From: Dehalococcoidia bacterium
Lineage (GTDB): Bacteria; Chloroflexota; Dehalococcoidia; Lucifugimonadales; UBA1127
Length of the DNA: 39,834 nt
Assembly (NCBI GenBank): GCA_029936935.1
Contig: JAPYRQ010000010.1
Span: 1-39,834 of the forward strand
Direction of reading: 5' to 3'
Of the stretch, positions 28,846 through 37,615 are shown piece after piece; within the stretch, counting starts at the first letter, position 1, and each line of letters opens with the position of its first letter. A model generated the notes under the pieces. That model was given only the letters and a program-made list of their open reading frames with translations. It did not search any database and was not told where the DNA came from. The position numbers were made by a program, and so were the translations under genes.

Positions 28846-30288
28846 ATGAACGGTCGGCTCTCCGATGGCGAATCAAATACCGGCAACATGCCCCAATCCA
28901 CCTTTCGACGATTGGAGTGGGCTGGATTTGTTGCGCCTATAGCGTTCCTGGGTATCTACACGTATCTGGTAGAAGGCCCCGCCCATAACCTTATCCACTC
29001 CACCTGGGGGTTCATCACCCTGGTGGTGGTATCGGCGGTGATGGTTGTATCGTTCGCTCGATTGATGTTCTTCGGCATACGGCGAATTCATAGTCGACTC
29101 GAGAGCGTATCCAGGGTCTCTGAGATGAGGAACGACCAACTGCGGGCGTTGAACGAGGCCAACCTCGCCCTATCGGAAGAGCGATCCGTGGCATCGGTGC
29201 TGCAGCGGGTGGTTGACCTGAGCCGGGAGCTTGTGGGCGCACGGTATGCTGCATTGAGCGTTTTGGGCGAGGACGGCAGGCTCTCTGCGTTCCTTACATC
29301 GGGGATAGACCAGGAGACTCGTCAGGCCATAGGCTCGCCGCCAGAGGGCAAGGGGTTGCTTGGGCTCATGCTCAAACGCACGGACGCCCTTCGCGTGGAG
29401 AGCATCGCATCGCATCCGGATTCTGTAGGGTTCCCTGAGGGCCATCCAACCATGGAATCGTTCCTAGGTATGCCCATCCGTTACAAAGGCGAGGCTGTAG
29501 GCAGTCTGTACCTCACGGAAAAGATAGATGAGACAACCTTTGATGATGCGGATGAAGATGTGGTGAAGATGTTTGCCAACCAGGCGGCATTGGCCATCCA
29601 CAACGCTCGACTCTACGAGCAGATACAAGCGCTTGCGGTGGAGACGGAGCGAATCCGGATATCCCATGAGATGCATGACGGTCTTGCCCAGGTGTTGGGC
29701 TACGTGAACACCAAGGCCCAGGCGGTGGAGTCCTACTTGCAGTCCGGCCAACATGAGACCGCCCAGGAGCAGGTGCGAGAGCTAGGCCAGGCCGCGCGCA
29801 AGGTGTACCAGGACATCCGTGAGGGGATACTGGCTCTGCGCTCCCAGGTGGCATCGGACAGAAGTCTGCAGGACGTGTTGCAGGAGTATGTTCAGGAGTA
29901 TCAGCTACAGACAAAAATCCCGGTGCAGGTAGAATTAGCGGTAGACTCAGGCGAGTTGGGGCTGGGGCCGTTGCAGGAAGTGCAGGTGCTCCGAATCGTG
30001 CAGGAAGCGTTGACCAACATCAGAAAGCACGCGGGGGCTACGGAGATATCCGTGGGGCTGTTCCCCAGGAAAGACCGCCTGGAGATAGAAATCAGGGATA
30101 ATGGGACGGGCTTCAATCCCCTCGCCATCAAACGGGGTGAATTCCCACACCTGGGGCTGCAGACGATGCAGGAGCGGGCTGAGGCCATAGGCGGAAAATT
30201 TGAAGTGGACAGCGCTCCGGGCCGAGGGACGACTGTCCGGGTTTGGATCCCGGGGGTTGTCTATCCACGAACAGGGGGAGACGCATAG
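28846..30288 (+). CDS. sensor histidine kinase: TM segments, GAF domain, HisKA_3/HATPase (NarX/LiaS type)
   Basis: ..AVETERIRISHEMHDGLAQVLGYVNTKAQAV..VLRIVQEALTNIRKHAGATEI..EIEIRDNGTGFNP..GLQTMQERAEAIGGKFEVDSAPGRGTTV. Confidence 0.95.
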   Translation: MNGRLSDGESNTGNMPQSTFRRLEWAGFVAPIAFLGIYTYLVEGPAHNLIHSTWGFITLVVVSAVMVVSFARLMFFGIRRIHSRLESVSRVSEMRNDQLRALNEANLALSEERSVASVLQRVVDLSRELVGARYAALSVLGEDGRLSAFLTSGIDQETRQAIGSPPEGKGLLGLMLKRTDALRVESIASHPDSVGFPEGHPTMESFLGMPIRYKGEAVGSLYLTEKIDETTFDDADEDVVKMFANQAALAIHNARLYEQIQALAVETERIRISHEMHDGLAQVLGYVNTKAQAVESYLQSGQHETAQEQVRELGQAARKVYQDIREGILALRSQVASDRSLQDVLQEYVQEYQLQTKIPVQVELAVDSGELGLGPLQEVQVLRIVQEALTNIRKHAGATEISVGLFPRKDRLEIEIRDNGTGFNPLAIKRGEFPHLGLQTMQERAEAIGGKFEVDSAPGRGTTVRVWIPGVVYPRTGGDA

Positions 30289-30938
30289 TGAGAGTGATGC
30301 TTGTAGACGATCAGCCTTTGGTGCGTAACGGCATAGCTAGCTTGCTGCAGTCCAAGGGCCATCAGGTGGTGGCGGAGGCTTCTAATGGGCGCGAGGCGCT
30401 GGCGGTGGTCAAGGATGCTGCGCCTGACGTGATCCTGATGGACATCCGTATGCCGGAGATGGGCGGGTTGGAGACCACACGGCTGCTCAAGGCCCGGTAT
30501 CCGGGTATCACCATTGTCATGCTCACTGTGTCCGACGATGAACAGGACCTGTTCGAGGCGGTGAAGAGCGGTGCCCACAGCTACCTTCTTAAAGACCTGG
30601 AGGCCGCCGAGTTCTTTGAGGCGCTGGATTCCATTCAACGGGGCGAGGCTGTGTTGCCTACTCGCTTGGCTGGCAAGTTGCTGGACGAGTTCCGGACGCA
30701 GGCCAAGGCTGTTGCTTCTGCCGATGATGTTGAAGTGCTGAGCGCCCGGGAGCACGAGATACTCGGCCTGGTGGCCCAGGGAATGATGAACAAAGAAGTG
30801 GCGGAAAAGCTCTTCATCAGCGAGAACACCGTGAAGTACCACATGAAGAATATCCTGGACAAGCTGCACCTGCAGAACCGTGCGCAGGTTATCGCATGGG
30901 CTGTTCGACAGGAAGACCGAGGCGGTTCCGGCCGCTAA
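30288..30938 (+). CDS. LuxR/NarL-family response regulator
   Basis: GTG start overlapping the kinase stop (TAGTG); VMLVDDQPLVRNGIASLL..VILMDIRMPEMGGLE..LSAREHEILGLVAQGMMNKEVAEKLFISENTVKYHMKNILDKL. Confidence 0.95.
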   Translation: MRVMLVDDQPLVRNGIASLLQSKGHQVVAEASNGREALAVVKDAAPDVILMDIRMPEMGGLETTRLLKARYPGITIVMLTVSDDEQDLFEAVKSGAHSYLLKDLEAAEFFEALDSIQRGEAVLPTRLAGKLLDEFRTQAKAVASADDVEVLSAREHEILGLVAQGMMNKEVAEKLFISENTVKYHMKNILDKLHLQNRAQVIAWAVRQEDRGGSGR

Positions 30939-31008
30939 GTCGTCGAGAACCACCCTTCGCCACGCAATCCCCAGCTACACATTTGTTTCTACTTGCTCCT
31001 TTTCACCC

Positions 31009-31026
31009 ACTACCCTCGCGGGTAGT
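31009..31026. promoter_or_regulatory. palindrome ACTACCC-TCGC-GGGTAGT, same half-sites as 28739-28754
   Basis: Perfect 7-bp inverted repeat between the response regulator and the next ORF. Confidence 0.45.
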
Positions 31027-31147
31027 CCTACGCCCATCGCTGCCCCACCCTGACGCTACTCTCCCGGTGATTACGCCGTGTACAACCCATCGCTAGGATG
31101 AGTGTGTCGGTGTTTGGCGAGGTTCCAAACACAGTGGGACGAGCTAT

Positions 31148-31560
31148 ATGACTATCGATGGAAAAGTGAATCGGGTTGGACTGGGCGTGATGCTTGTGGT
31201 CTTCAGCATCGCCGCGAGGACATGGCTGGAAGAGGCCATCCGAGGCGTAGGGCTTGTAGCGATCACTATCGACGGTCGATCACCGGAAGCTTCGGGCAGC
31301 CTTAGAGCGTTTCAGGGCGATGTGGTTGTCGTTGGCTCAAGTTCTGAGGATGTGAGCTTCAACCAGACGGTGAGGGAAGTAGGGCGTGTCAGACCCAATT
31401 GTTTGGTTCTGGCGGTGGAGGATGACCGTCAGACGGTGTTCTGTGTACAGGGAAGGCCGCTTTGTAGGGGCTGTGGAGAGCCTGGAAGCCGGATTGCTGA
31501 ACCAGGCAGCGCTTGTTATAGCTGTGATGGCGCTACAACATAGGGGAAACGAAGAAGGGG
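31148..31560 (+). pseudogene. receiver-like protein, frameshifted near 31440
   Basis: ..FQGDVVVVGSSSEDVSFNQTVREVGRVRPNCLVLAVEDDRQTVF then, in another frame, VYREGRFVGAVESLEAGLLNQAALVIAVMALQHRGNEEGG. Confidence 0.5.
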
Positions 31561-31566
31561 GCAGCC

Positions 31567-31944
31567 ATGACGATGACACGGGTGGAACTAGAAGCGTATC
31601 CGAAACCGTTGATCTTGCGCGATGGCAGCAAGGTGGAGCTGAGGCTGTGGCGGGAGCAGGAGACGGTGAAGACCGCTATCAGGACAATCCAGGGTGGCGG
31701 TGTCTTTGGTTGGGCTGCGGTGTTGAATCCACCTACCGCCGTGACTTCCGCCCATACACTATCGAACACAACGCTGATTGCCATAGGCGGCGCTAAGCTA
31801 CGGGAGTTGCTCATCCACGAGAGTCCGCTGGCTTACAACATGATGGCCGAACTCTTCGGTGTGGTTGGTGAACGGGTTCGCGTTACCGGGCACGCACAAG
31901 CCATGGAGGAAGCGGTGACCGCCGCAGGGATGGAACTGCTCTAG
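31567..31944 (+). CDS. possible chimera: GNAT-like N-terminus fused to cyclic-nucleotide-binding (CNBD) C-terminal half
   Basis: YPKPLILRDGSKVELRLWREQE | GGGVFGWAAVLNPPTAVTSAHTLSNTTLIAIGGAKLRELLIHESPLAYNMMAELFGVVGERV. Confidence 0.5.
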   Translation: MTMTRVELEAYPKPLILRDGSKVELRLWREQETVKTAIRTIQGGGVFGWAAVLNPPTAVTSAHTLSNTTLIAIGGAKLRELLIHESPLAYNMMAELFGVVGERVRVTGHAQAMEEAVTAAGMELL

Positions 31945-31950
31945 CTAGCG

Positions 31951-32352
31951 CTAGGCGTAGTAGCGCACTTCCACTCGATTGCCTTCCGGATCCAGTAGGT
32001 AGACGGAGGTGCCGTTGCCCTTTGCCCCCCAACGGGTGACGGGCCCCTGCTCTACAGCTACGAATTGGGCCTCCAGGCGACCCGTCAGCTCAGCAAACCC
32101 CGCCTCAGATGTCACCATACAAAGATGGTTCATCGCTTCAACGCCTGCGGACTGGGCAGAGTCACCTTCCGGAATGGGCATGAAATCGATAATTGTGTCC
32201 TTGCTGATGCGTACGGAAGGGAAGGTCACCTTCCCGGATTTGAACTCGTCGACGCGTGCCGCAGTCAGCCCGAGGACATCGCAGTAGAAGGCCAGAGTGC
32301 GGTCAATGTCCTTAACGTTTATCGCCAAATGGTCGAGCCCGGTGTACTCCAT
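31951..32352 (-). CDS. VOC family (glyoxalase/bleomycin-resistance) protein
   Basis: MEYTGLDHLAINVKDIDRTLAFYCDVLGLTAARVDEF..SVYLLDPEGNRVEVRYYA. Confidence 0.92.
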   Translation of the reverse strand: MEYTGLDHLAINVKDIDRTLAFYCDVLGLTAARVDEFKSGKVTFPSVRISKDTIIDFMPIPEGDSAQSAGVEAMNHLCMVTSEAGFAELTGRLEAQFVAVEQGPVTRWGAKGNGTSVYLLDPEGNRVEVRYYA

Positions 32353-32645
32353 GATGTTCCTCAACTGAAGATGCCGTGTATAGGCAACAGTATACCGCAC
32401 GCATGAACGAGCCATTGGAAAGGCGAAGATAGGCTCTGAAATTGGAATTGTTATTCTTATGAAATTTAAATGAAACACAATTGTTATACGATGAATTTCA
32501 AGTATATATCAAATATAAAACTCCATTAGCCATAAAGTGCGACGACAGAGCCAAATGATGAGTTTTAAAGACTGAAACCAATCAGCAGTCTATTTGCCCG
32601 AATCCATCGTATTATTCAATGGCATTCTTGATTCCGGAGGAGTGG

Positions 32646-33497
32646 ATGACCGATCGAACTCGATTTTTGGCGACGTTTCGCGGACTGGTTCTTGTTACAG
32701 GCGTCTTCGCGTTGCTGCTGATTGGGGTTGCTTGCAACGGCTCCACTGGTGAAGGCGAAACATCCACTGAAGCCCAGCCCAGCGGCGCATCCTCTCTTTC
32801 CCCCTCTGCTGCTGCCGGTACTACGGAGGGCACGCAGTTCATTGCAGAGAAGCCCACCGCTGTAGGGGCAATATCCGAGTCATCGATAGACAATGAAAAT
32901 TTACCTTTGGCGCTACGTGACACTGATACATTAACTTCGACTCAAATTGGATCGCCAGCAAAGTCTGAGCCTCTGACAACCTCATCGATCCAAACGGAGC
33001 CGATTGTACAGTCGAACACTGCAGTGGCTGCGCCCGTAGCTATAGCGGTACCTGCGCGGAAGATAGGCTACAAGGTAGGTGAGCAGGCTCCAGACTTCAC
33101 ATTGTTCTCCGTTGATGGGAAAATCCATACGATTTCAGATGCCACAGCGTCGGGAAAATCCGTGTTGTTGTACTTCTTTGCTTCCTGGTGACCCCACTGT
33201 AATGCCGAGTTTCGGCATCTACAAGCGCTCCACCCCAACTACAAAGACGACGTACTGCTTCTGGGTATAGATACGGACGCTTTTGAAAAGGCGGACTATT
33301 TGGCGCGCTGGGGGGCGAGTCGAGGCTTCTACTGGCCCCTGACCACCTTCGATCGCGAAGCCCTGGTGGCTTACAACGTACGTACGCAGTCGACCAAGAT
33401 CGGTATCGACCGCAACGGCGTCATCGTACTGCGAGAGGGCTATGGCACCAGCAGCGCTGGTACGTGGGTTGAATGGCTGGACATGCTGTCTGAGTGA
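32646..33497 (+). CDS. candidate selenocysteine-containing lipoprotein redoxin (TlpA/AhpC-like, UxxC active site); TGA at 33189-33191 read as Sec
   Basis: GGAGGAG RBS; lipobox LLLIGVAC; low-complexity linker; GYKVGEQAPDFTLFSVDGKIHTISDATASGKSVLLYFFASW-[TGA]-PHCNAEFRHLQALHPNYKDDVLLLGIDTDAFEKADYLARWGASRGFYWPLTTFDREALVAYNVRTQSTKIGIDRNGVIVLREGYGTSSAGTWVEWLDMLSE*. Same frame on both sides of the TGA, no indel needed. Confidence 0.72.
33198..33223 (+). promoter_or_regulatory. candidate bacterial SECIS element
   Basis: TGTA-ATGCCG-AGTTT-CGGCAT-C-TACA: 6-bp upper stem (7 bp if A-T closes to a GTT loop), 4-bp lower stem with bulged C33219; apical loop begins 16 nt after the TGA with G at loop position 2. 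Confidence 0.6.
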
Positions 33498-33527
33498 ACA
33501 TAGCTGGGTACGGCTGAAATGGATGTT

Positions 33528-33560
33528 AAACGGCTCCTTCAAACGAAGGAGCCGTTTATT
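33528..33560 (+). terminator. intrinsic terminator
   Basis: AAACGGCTCCTTC-AAAC-GAAGGAGCCGTTT-ATTT, perfect 13-bp stem. Confidence 0.85.
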
Positions 33561-33611
33561 TGATTCTCCCTTAGGTAACCGCAGGCATATGGGTCAAGGG
33601 CATCGCCCTGG

Positions 33612-34508
33612 CTAGTCGATGACTGAAGCTACGCGATCCTTGATCTGCTTCACCAGATCTGCGTCCAACGCGCCCTTCTGGATGACACTGATGTTATCGG
33701 CGATGTGCTCCAGGCTCTGCGTCCCGGCGATGATCGAATTGATGTAAGGATGGCTGACCGTAAACCGAAGCATCATCTCCATCGGGTCGATCTCCGGTGC
33801 CAGAGAGGCCAGGTCTGCCGTCTCCCACCGGTCTTTCACCTTGGGGCCGGTCTGCCGCTTGGCTGCGTCCTCCAGGCCAGGTGTGCCCAGGGCCACGCCG
33901 CCGCGGATGATGGTGCCGATGCCCTTTTCAAACGCTCGTCGAATAACGTCTTCATGCTCCGGTTCCATAGCTGAGTAAGGTATCTGGAAGGTGTCAAAGA
34001 TGCCCATCTCAATGAACTCCTCAATGTAGGGCAGCACGGTGGAAATGCCGATGAACCGGGCCTTTCCCTGGGCCTGGATCTCTTTCAGCGTGTTGATGGA
34101 ATCGTGAGTGCGGACATCGTCGGGCGTTGCGTTGTGTAGCTGCAGGATGTCCACGTGGTCGGTCTTAAGTCGCTCCAGACTCTGGTTGATGCAGTTCATC
34201 ATGCCCTCGTGCGACCAACCGGAGTGGTCGGGGTCGTTGCGCCACCAGTGACCGCACTTGGTCGCCAACACATACTCGTCGCGGCGGTGCGATACGAAGC
34301 GGCCGATGAACTCCTCGCTGCGGTCATAGCACCAGGAGGTATCGATGAAGTTGACGCCGGAGTCCAGCACAGCGTTCAGCACAGCGCCGGCATGCTCCTC
34401 TGTTGGCAGCCTGCCGCCGTTTGCTATGGTGTCCTTGAGTTCCATGGCGCCGAAGCCGAGGTTGGTCACTTCCAGGCCTGTGCGGCCCAGTACCGATGTT
34501 TTCAGCAT
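33612..34508 (-). CDS. aldo/keto reductase
   Basis: MLKTSVLGRTGLEVTNLGFGAMELK..FIDTSWCYDRSEEFIGRF..DHVDILQLHNATPDD.. Confidence 0.92.
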   Translation of the reverse strand: MLKTSVLGRTGLEVTNLGFGAMELKDTIANGGRLPTEEHAGAVLNAVLDSGVNFIDTSWCYDRSEEFIGRFVSHRRDEYVLATKCGHWWRNDPDHSGWSHEGMMNCINQSLERLKTDHVDILQLHNATPDDVRTHDSINTLKEIQAQGKARFIGISTVLPYIEEFIEMGIFDTFQIPYSAMEPEHEDVIRRAFEKGIGTIIRGGVALGTPGLEDAAKRQTGPKVKDRWETADLASLAPEIDPMEMMLRFTVSHPYINSIIAGTQSLEHIADNISVIQKGALDADLVKQIKDRVASVID

Positions 34509-34567
34509 GGTTCCTCCCTTAGTGTGTACAGGCATTGTATTTGTGCGTGTAGCGGCCAGCAAGACGT

Positions 34568-36217
34568 CTAAGCAACCAACTCCACGGTGCCTGCCGTGCC
34601 GTCCACCCTGATGCGCATGCCGTCTTGCACTCGCGAGGTCACACCAGCGATGTCCAAAACGCAAGGAATCTTGTACTCGCGGGCTACGATGGCCGTGTGT
34701 GAGAGCGGGCCGCCACCTGCGGTAACGACTGCTGAGATACGAGAGAACAGGATGGACCAGGCCGGCGATGTGCTGGTGCACACCAGGATGTCTCCTGTCT
34801 CAAGCTTGCCTGCTTCACTCAGAGTCTTCACAACCACCGCGCGACCCTCAACAACACCCGCACTGGCTGCAAGACCCTTGAGGACCTCGCCCTTTGTGAG
34901 CACTGCTGGCCCGGTAGTGGCGACGTTTGCCGTGGCTTCGTGCTTTCCACCGATGTTGGCCGGCGGGTTGGTTGCCATCCGTGCGGCATGCTCTGCACGC
35001 CTCGTCGCAACGAGTTGCTTCCATGTGGCCTGGTCTGGATTAGCCGATGCCTTTTCAATCTCTTCAATGTGTAGGTAGAAGATATCGTCGGAAGTTTTCA
35101 AAACACCATGGTCAACAAAGACTTGACCAGCAACCAGGCAGGGCATTCTGAGGCTACCAGTCATGGTCATCTGCCAATACCCGCGGGATTCTTTGATGGG
35201 GACATACTGACTGGCGACCTCAAGCACACGGTTGAACTGAGCAAGTTTCTCTAGCTTTCCCTCTAATCGCTTCTGAAGGCGCCGCGTAGTTGCACGTCGA
35301 ATACGTGCGGACTTGATTGTTGCCAGATGGGGGTCGGGTTCGTCACAAGCTGCTGCACGTTGCAGTTCGTCCAGTACCATTTGGAGATTCTCTACTTGAG
35401 TAGGTGTGGTCAACTCGAACCAGACCTCCGCTCTGAACCCATATTGCTCTATGTACTTCGCCAGTCCTTTTGAGAACAGTGCGCCGTTTGGAGTCGCTGC
35501 GAGAGTCGTAATGATATCAGCCGCATCGATTGTCTGAAGGCGCTTTTGCAATTCCGGGTTGTTGCGGAGGATGTTCGCTAGCTGCCACATCTGGGCATCG
35601 GCGGAAGTCGTCCGGTTGGAATACCCACCTTCCAGCTCCTCTACCAAGGCACCGGCGTCCTCATCGAACTCTGCCTGGCAGAAAGCCACTAACGGGAGGT
35701 GAGCAGCCATCATCGGCCCAGCTGCCACCATCGTCAGGTCGAACCCGTCTGCCGCCAGGTCAACCAACTCCCTCAATCGGGCAGCCATCGCGGGGAGCGG
35801 CATTGAGGGGAATGTACTGTTTTTGATCGTATGAGAGCTTTTGACGACTATCGGCTCATGTTCCGCTTTCCAGGATTTCCACAGGTTTGGAGCCTCACGG
35901 GTGAACCGTTCTCGAATTGCCTGGAGCTCCGGCGCAACGGTGGTTGGAGGCGTTGGTGGGCGTTGGGGAATATACATATAGCCATGGGGATGGACGATGG
36001 TATCGATAAAGTGTCCGCCAGAAACGTGGACGAAGTCTTTAGGGCCATTTCGCGACCATACCGTAGAGAGGTAATCAATAGATAGTGGTGTGGAGGCGAA
36101 AGGCGTGTGTTGTGAATTCCACCAATACTCACGTTCAGCAATCTCTGCGTTGGGCCATTCCACGGGGAAATCGGAGCCATTCTCGTAGTGGTAGGTGGTT
36201 GTCAGTGCTGCCATCAT
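34568..36217 (-). CDS. PEP-utilizing enzyme with C-terminal swivelling His domain; no ATP-grasp domain
   Basis: C-terminus ..GDILVCTSTSPAWSILFSRISAVVTAGGGPLSHTAIVAREYKIPCVLDIAGVTSRVQDGMRIRVDGTAGTVELVA (GGxxSHxAIVARE). Confidence 0.85.
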   Translation of the reverse strand: MMAALTTTYHYENGSDFPVEWPNAEIAEREYWWNSQHTPFASTPLSIDYLSTVWSRNGPKDFVHVSGGHFIDTIVHPHGYMYIPQRPPTPPTTVAPELQAIRERFTREAPNLWKSWKAEHEPIVVKSSHTIKNSTFPSMPLPAMAARLRELVDLAADGFDLTMVAAGPMMAAHLPLVAFCQAEFDEDAGALVEELEGGYSNRTTSADAQMWQLANILRNNPELQKRLQTIDAADIITTLAATPNGALFSKGLAKYIEQYGFRAEVWFELTTPTQVENLQMVLDELQRAAACDEPDPHLATIKSARIRRATTRRLQKRLEGKLEKLAQFNRVLEVASQYVPIKESRGYWQMTMTGSLRMPCLVAGQVFVDHGVLKTSDDIFYLHIEEIEKASANPDQATWKQLVATRRAEHAARMATNPPANIGGKHEATANVATTGPAVLTKGEVLKGLAASAGVVEGRAVVVKTLSEAGKLETGDILVCTSTSPAWSILFSRISAVVTAGGGPLSHTAIVAREYKIPCVLDIAGVTSRVQDGMRIRVDGTAGTVELVA

Positions 36218-36241
36218 CGCCTCCCCTTGAGTTGTGATCGC

Positions 36242-37615
36242 TTATTTCCCGGCCAACAGTGGCCGTAGGTCACGGATGCTGGTCACCTTCTCGATGTTCA
36301 GCATCTTATCGATAAGCTCTTCCGTGGGGCCCTTGCCCAGCACCGGCGTCATCAGGTCCAGTGCCTTGGTGGTAACACCTGCTGTGTCCAGCGGGTTCTG
36401 AGGTGTTCCCGGCGCGTACTTGGTGTGATGCGTCAACGTGCGACCGTCCTTGGTTGTCACCTCAACGATAGCCTGACGGGGTGCCTCGGCCATGACCAGG
36501 CTGGCGTCAGGGATAACTTCTACGAGTGACTTCAGTTCAATGGCGGCGGGGTCTGACATCCGCTCGTAGTCGTGGGTTGATACGAAGGAGATGCCATCGT
36601 CGATCAGCATCAGCGCGATGCAGTGCCTGATGTTCACGTCTGGCATCGCACGATCGTTGACCACGCCCGCGCCGTCGGTAGGGAGCTTGGCGATAACCTT
36701 GGCCACGTCGGAGGCTTTTACGCCATCGCGTGACATAATCGTCGACAGCGCGTCCATCGCCGACTGTATGGGGTAGCCGACCGAGTAGGGCTTGATGGCG
36801 GTGGCTGCAATGCTGAACTCGATTCCCAAACGGTCCATCAGCGCTTCCGGGTGTGGGTCTGTAGAGAACGCCTGCAACACGTTGTGCTCGCCCTCCAGCA
36901 CGTCAGGGACTCCGGTGAACCCCGCTTGCACCATGGTGGCGGCTGTAACGCCGTTTCGCGCGCCCATCCCAGAGAAATCAAACGCTTTCTCAATATGCTC
37001 CTCGTCGCGCACCCACGCCCAGATGCCAGAAGCCTGCTGAGCCGCGTAGGACAGCACGTAGCGCATCTCTGTGGCGTTGAGCTTGGCTATGGACGCCGCT
37101 GCGCCCGTTGCACCCCACGTTGAGCCGAGGCCTTCCGCGCTGCGATGGGTCTTGCGTACCAAATCCGCGTTCATGGCGTGGAGCATTCTGACGGCCAGGT
37201 CGTAGCCCAGGGCCACTGCCCGCAGCAGCTCCGTGCCCGTTGCGCCATCGCGTTCCGCCATTGCCCAAGCCGCCGGGATTACGCTGCAACCCGGGTGGGC
37301 CTTGGACGATGGATCGAAGTCGTCGGTCTCATCGGAGTGACCGAGCATGCCGTTGGCCATAGCTGCGTTGGCTGCTGATGTGACATCGCCCGTGGTCATC
37401 AACATCGATTCGGGAGTACCGCCCAAGGTGCGCACGTACTGCAATGCCATCTGCCCAGGCTTCAGTGTGCTGCCGGACACGATTGCGGCAAGGCTGTCCA
37501 GGATGCGGTGCTTGGCCTCCCGGTCCACGTCAGGCGGCAGCGGGCGGTTGCGCGCCTCCGCCATGTAGGCTGCCAGGTTGCCGGTGAGGTTGAAGTCAGA
37601 TTGGCCGATGACCAT
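36242..37615 (-). CDS. MmgE/PrpD family protein
   Basis: ..GTPESMLMTTGDVTSAANAAMANGMLGHSDETDDFDPSSKAHPGCSVIPAAWAMAER.. Confidence 0.93.
   Translation of the reverse strand: MVIGQSDFNLTGNLAAYMAEARNRPLPPDVDREAKHRILDSLAAIVSGSTLKPGQMALQYVRTLGGTPESMLMTTGDVTSAANAAMANGMLGHSDETDDFDPSSKAHPGCSVIPAAWAMAERDGATGTELLRAVALGYDLAVRMLHAMNADLVRKTHRSAEGLGSTWGATGAAASIAKLNATEMRYVLSYAAQQASGIWAWVRDEEHIEKAFDFSGMGARNGVTAATMVQAGFTGVPDVLEGEHNVLQAFSTDPHPEALMDRLGIEFSIAATAIKPYSVGYPIQSAMDALSTIMSRDGVKASDVAKVIAKLPTDGAGVVNDRAMPDVNIRHCIALMLIDDGISFVSTHDYERMSDPAAIELKSLVEVIPDASLVMAEAPRQAIVEVTTKDGRTLTHHTKYAPGTPQNPLDTAGVTTKALDLMTPVLGKGPTEELIDKMLNIEKVTSIRDLRPLLAGK

Noticed and set aside
33189-33191. Global UGA reassignment (e.g. to Trp/Gly) as explanation of the redoxin TGA
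   Set aside because: TGA is used as a normal terminator in this window, including the real end of the same redoxin gene (33495-33497) and the response-regulator-type and globin ORFs show no internal TGA.
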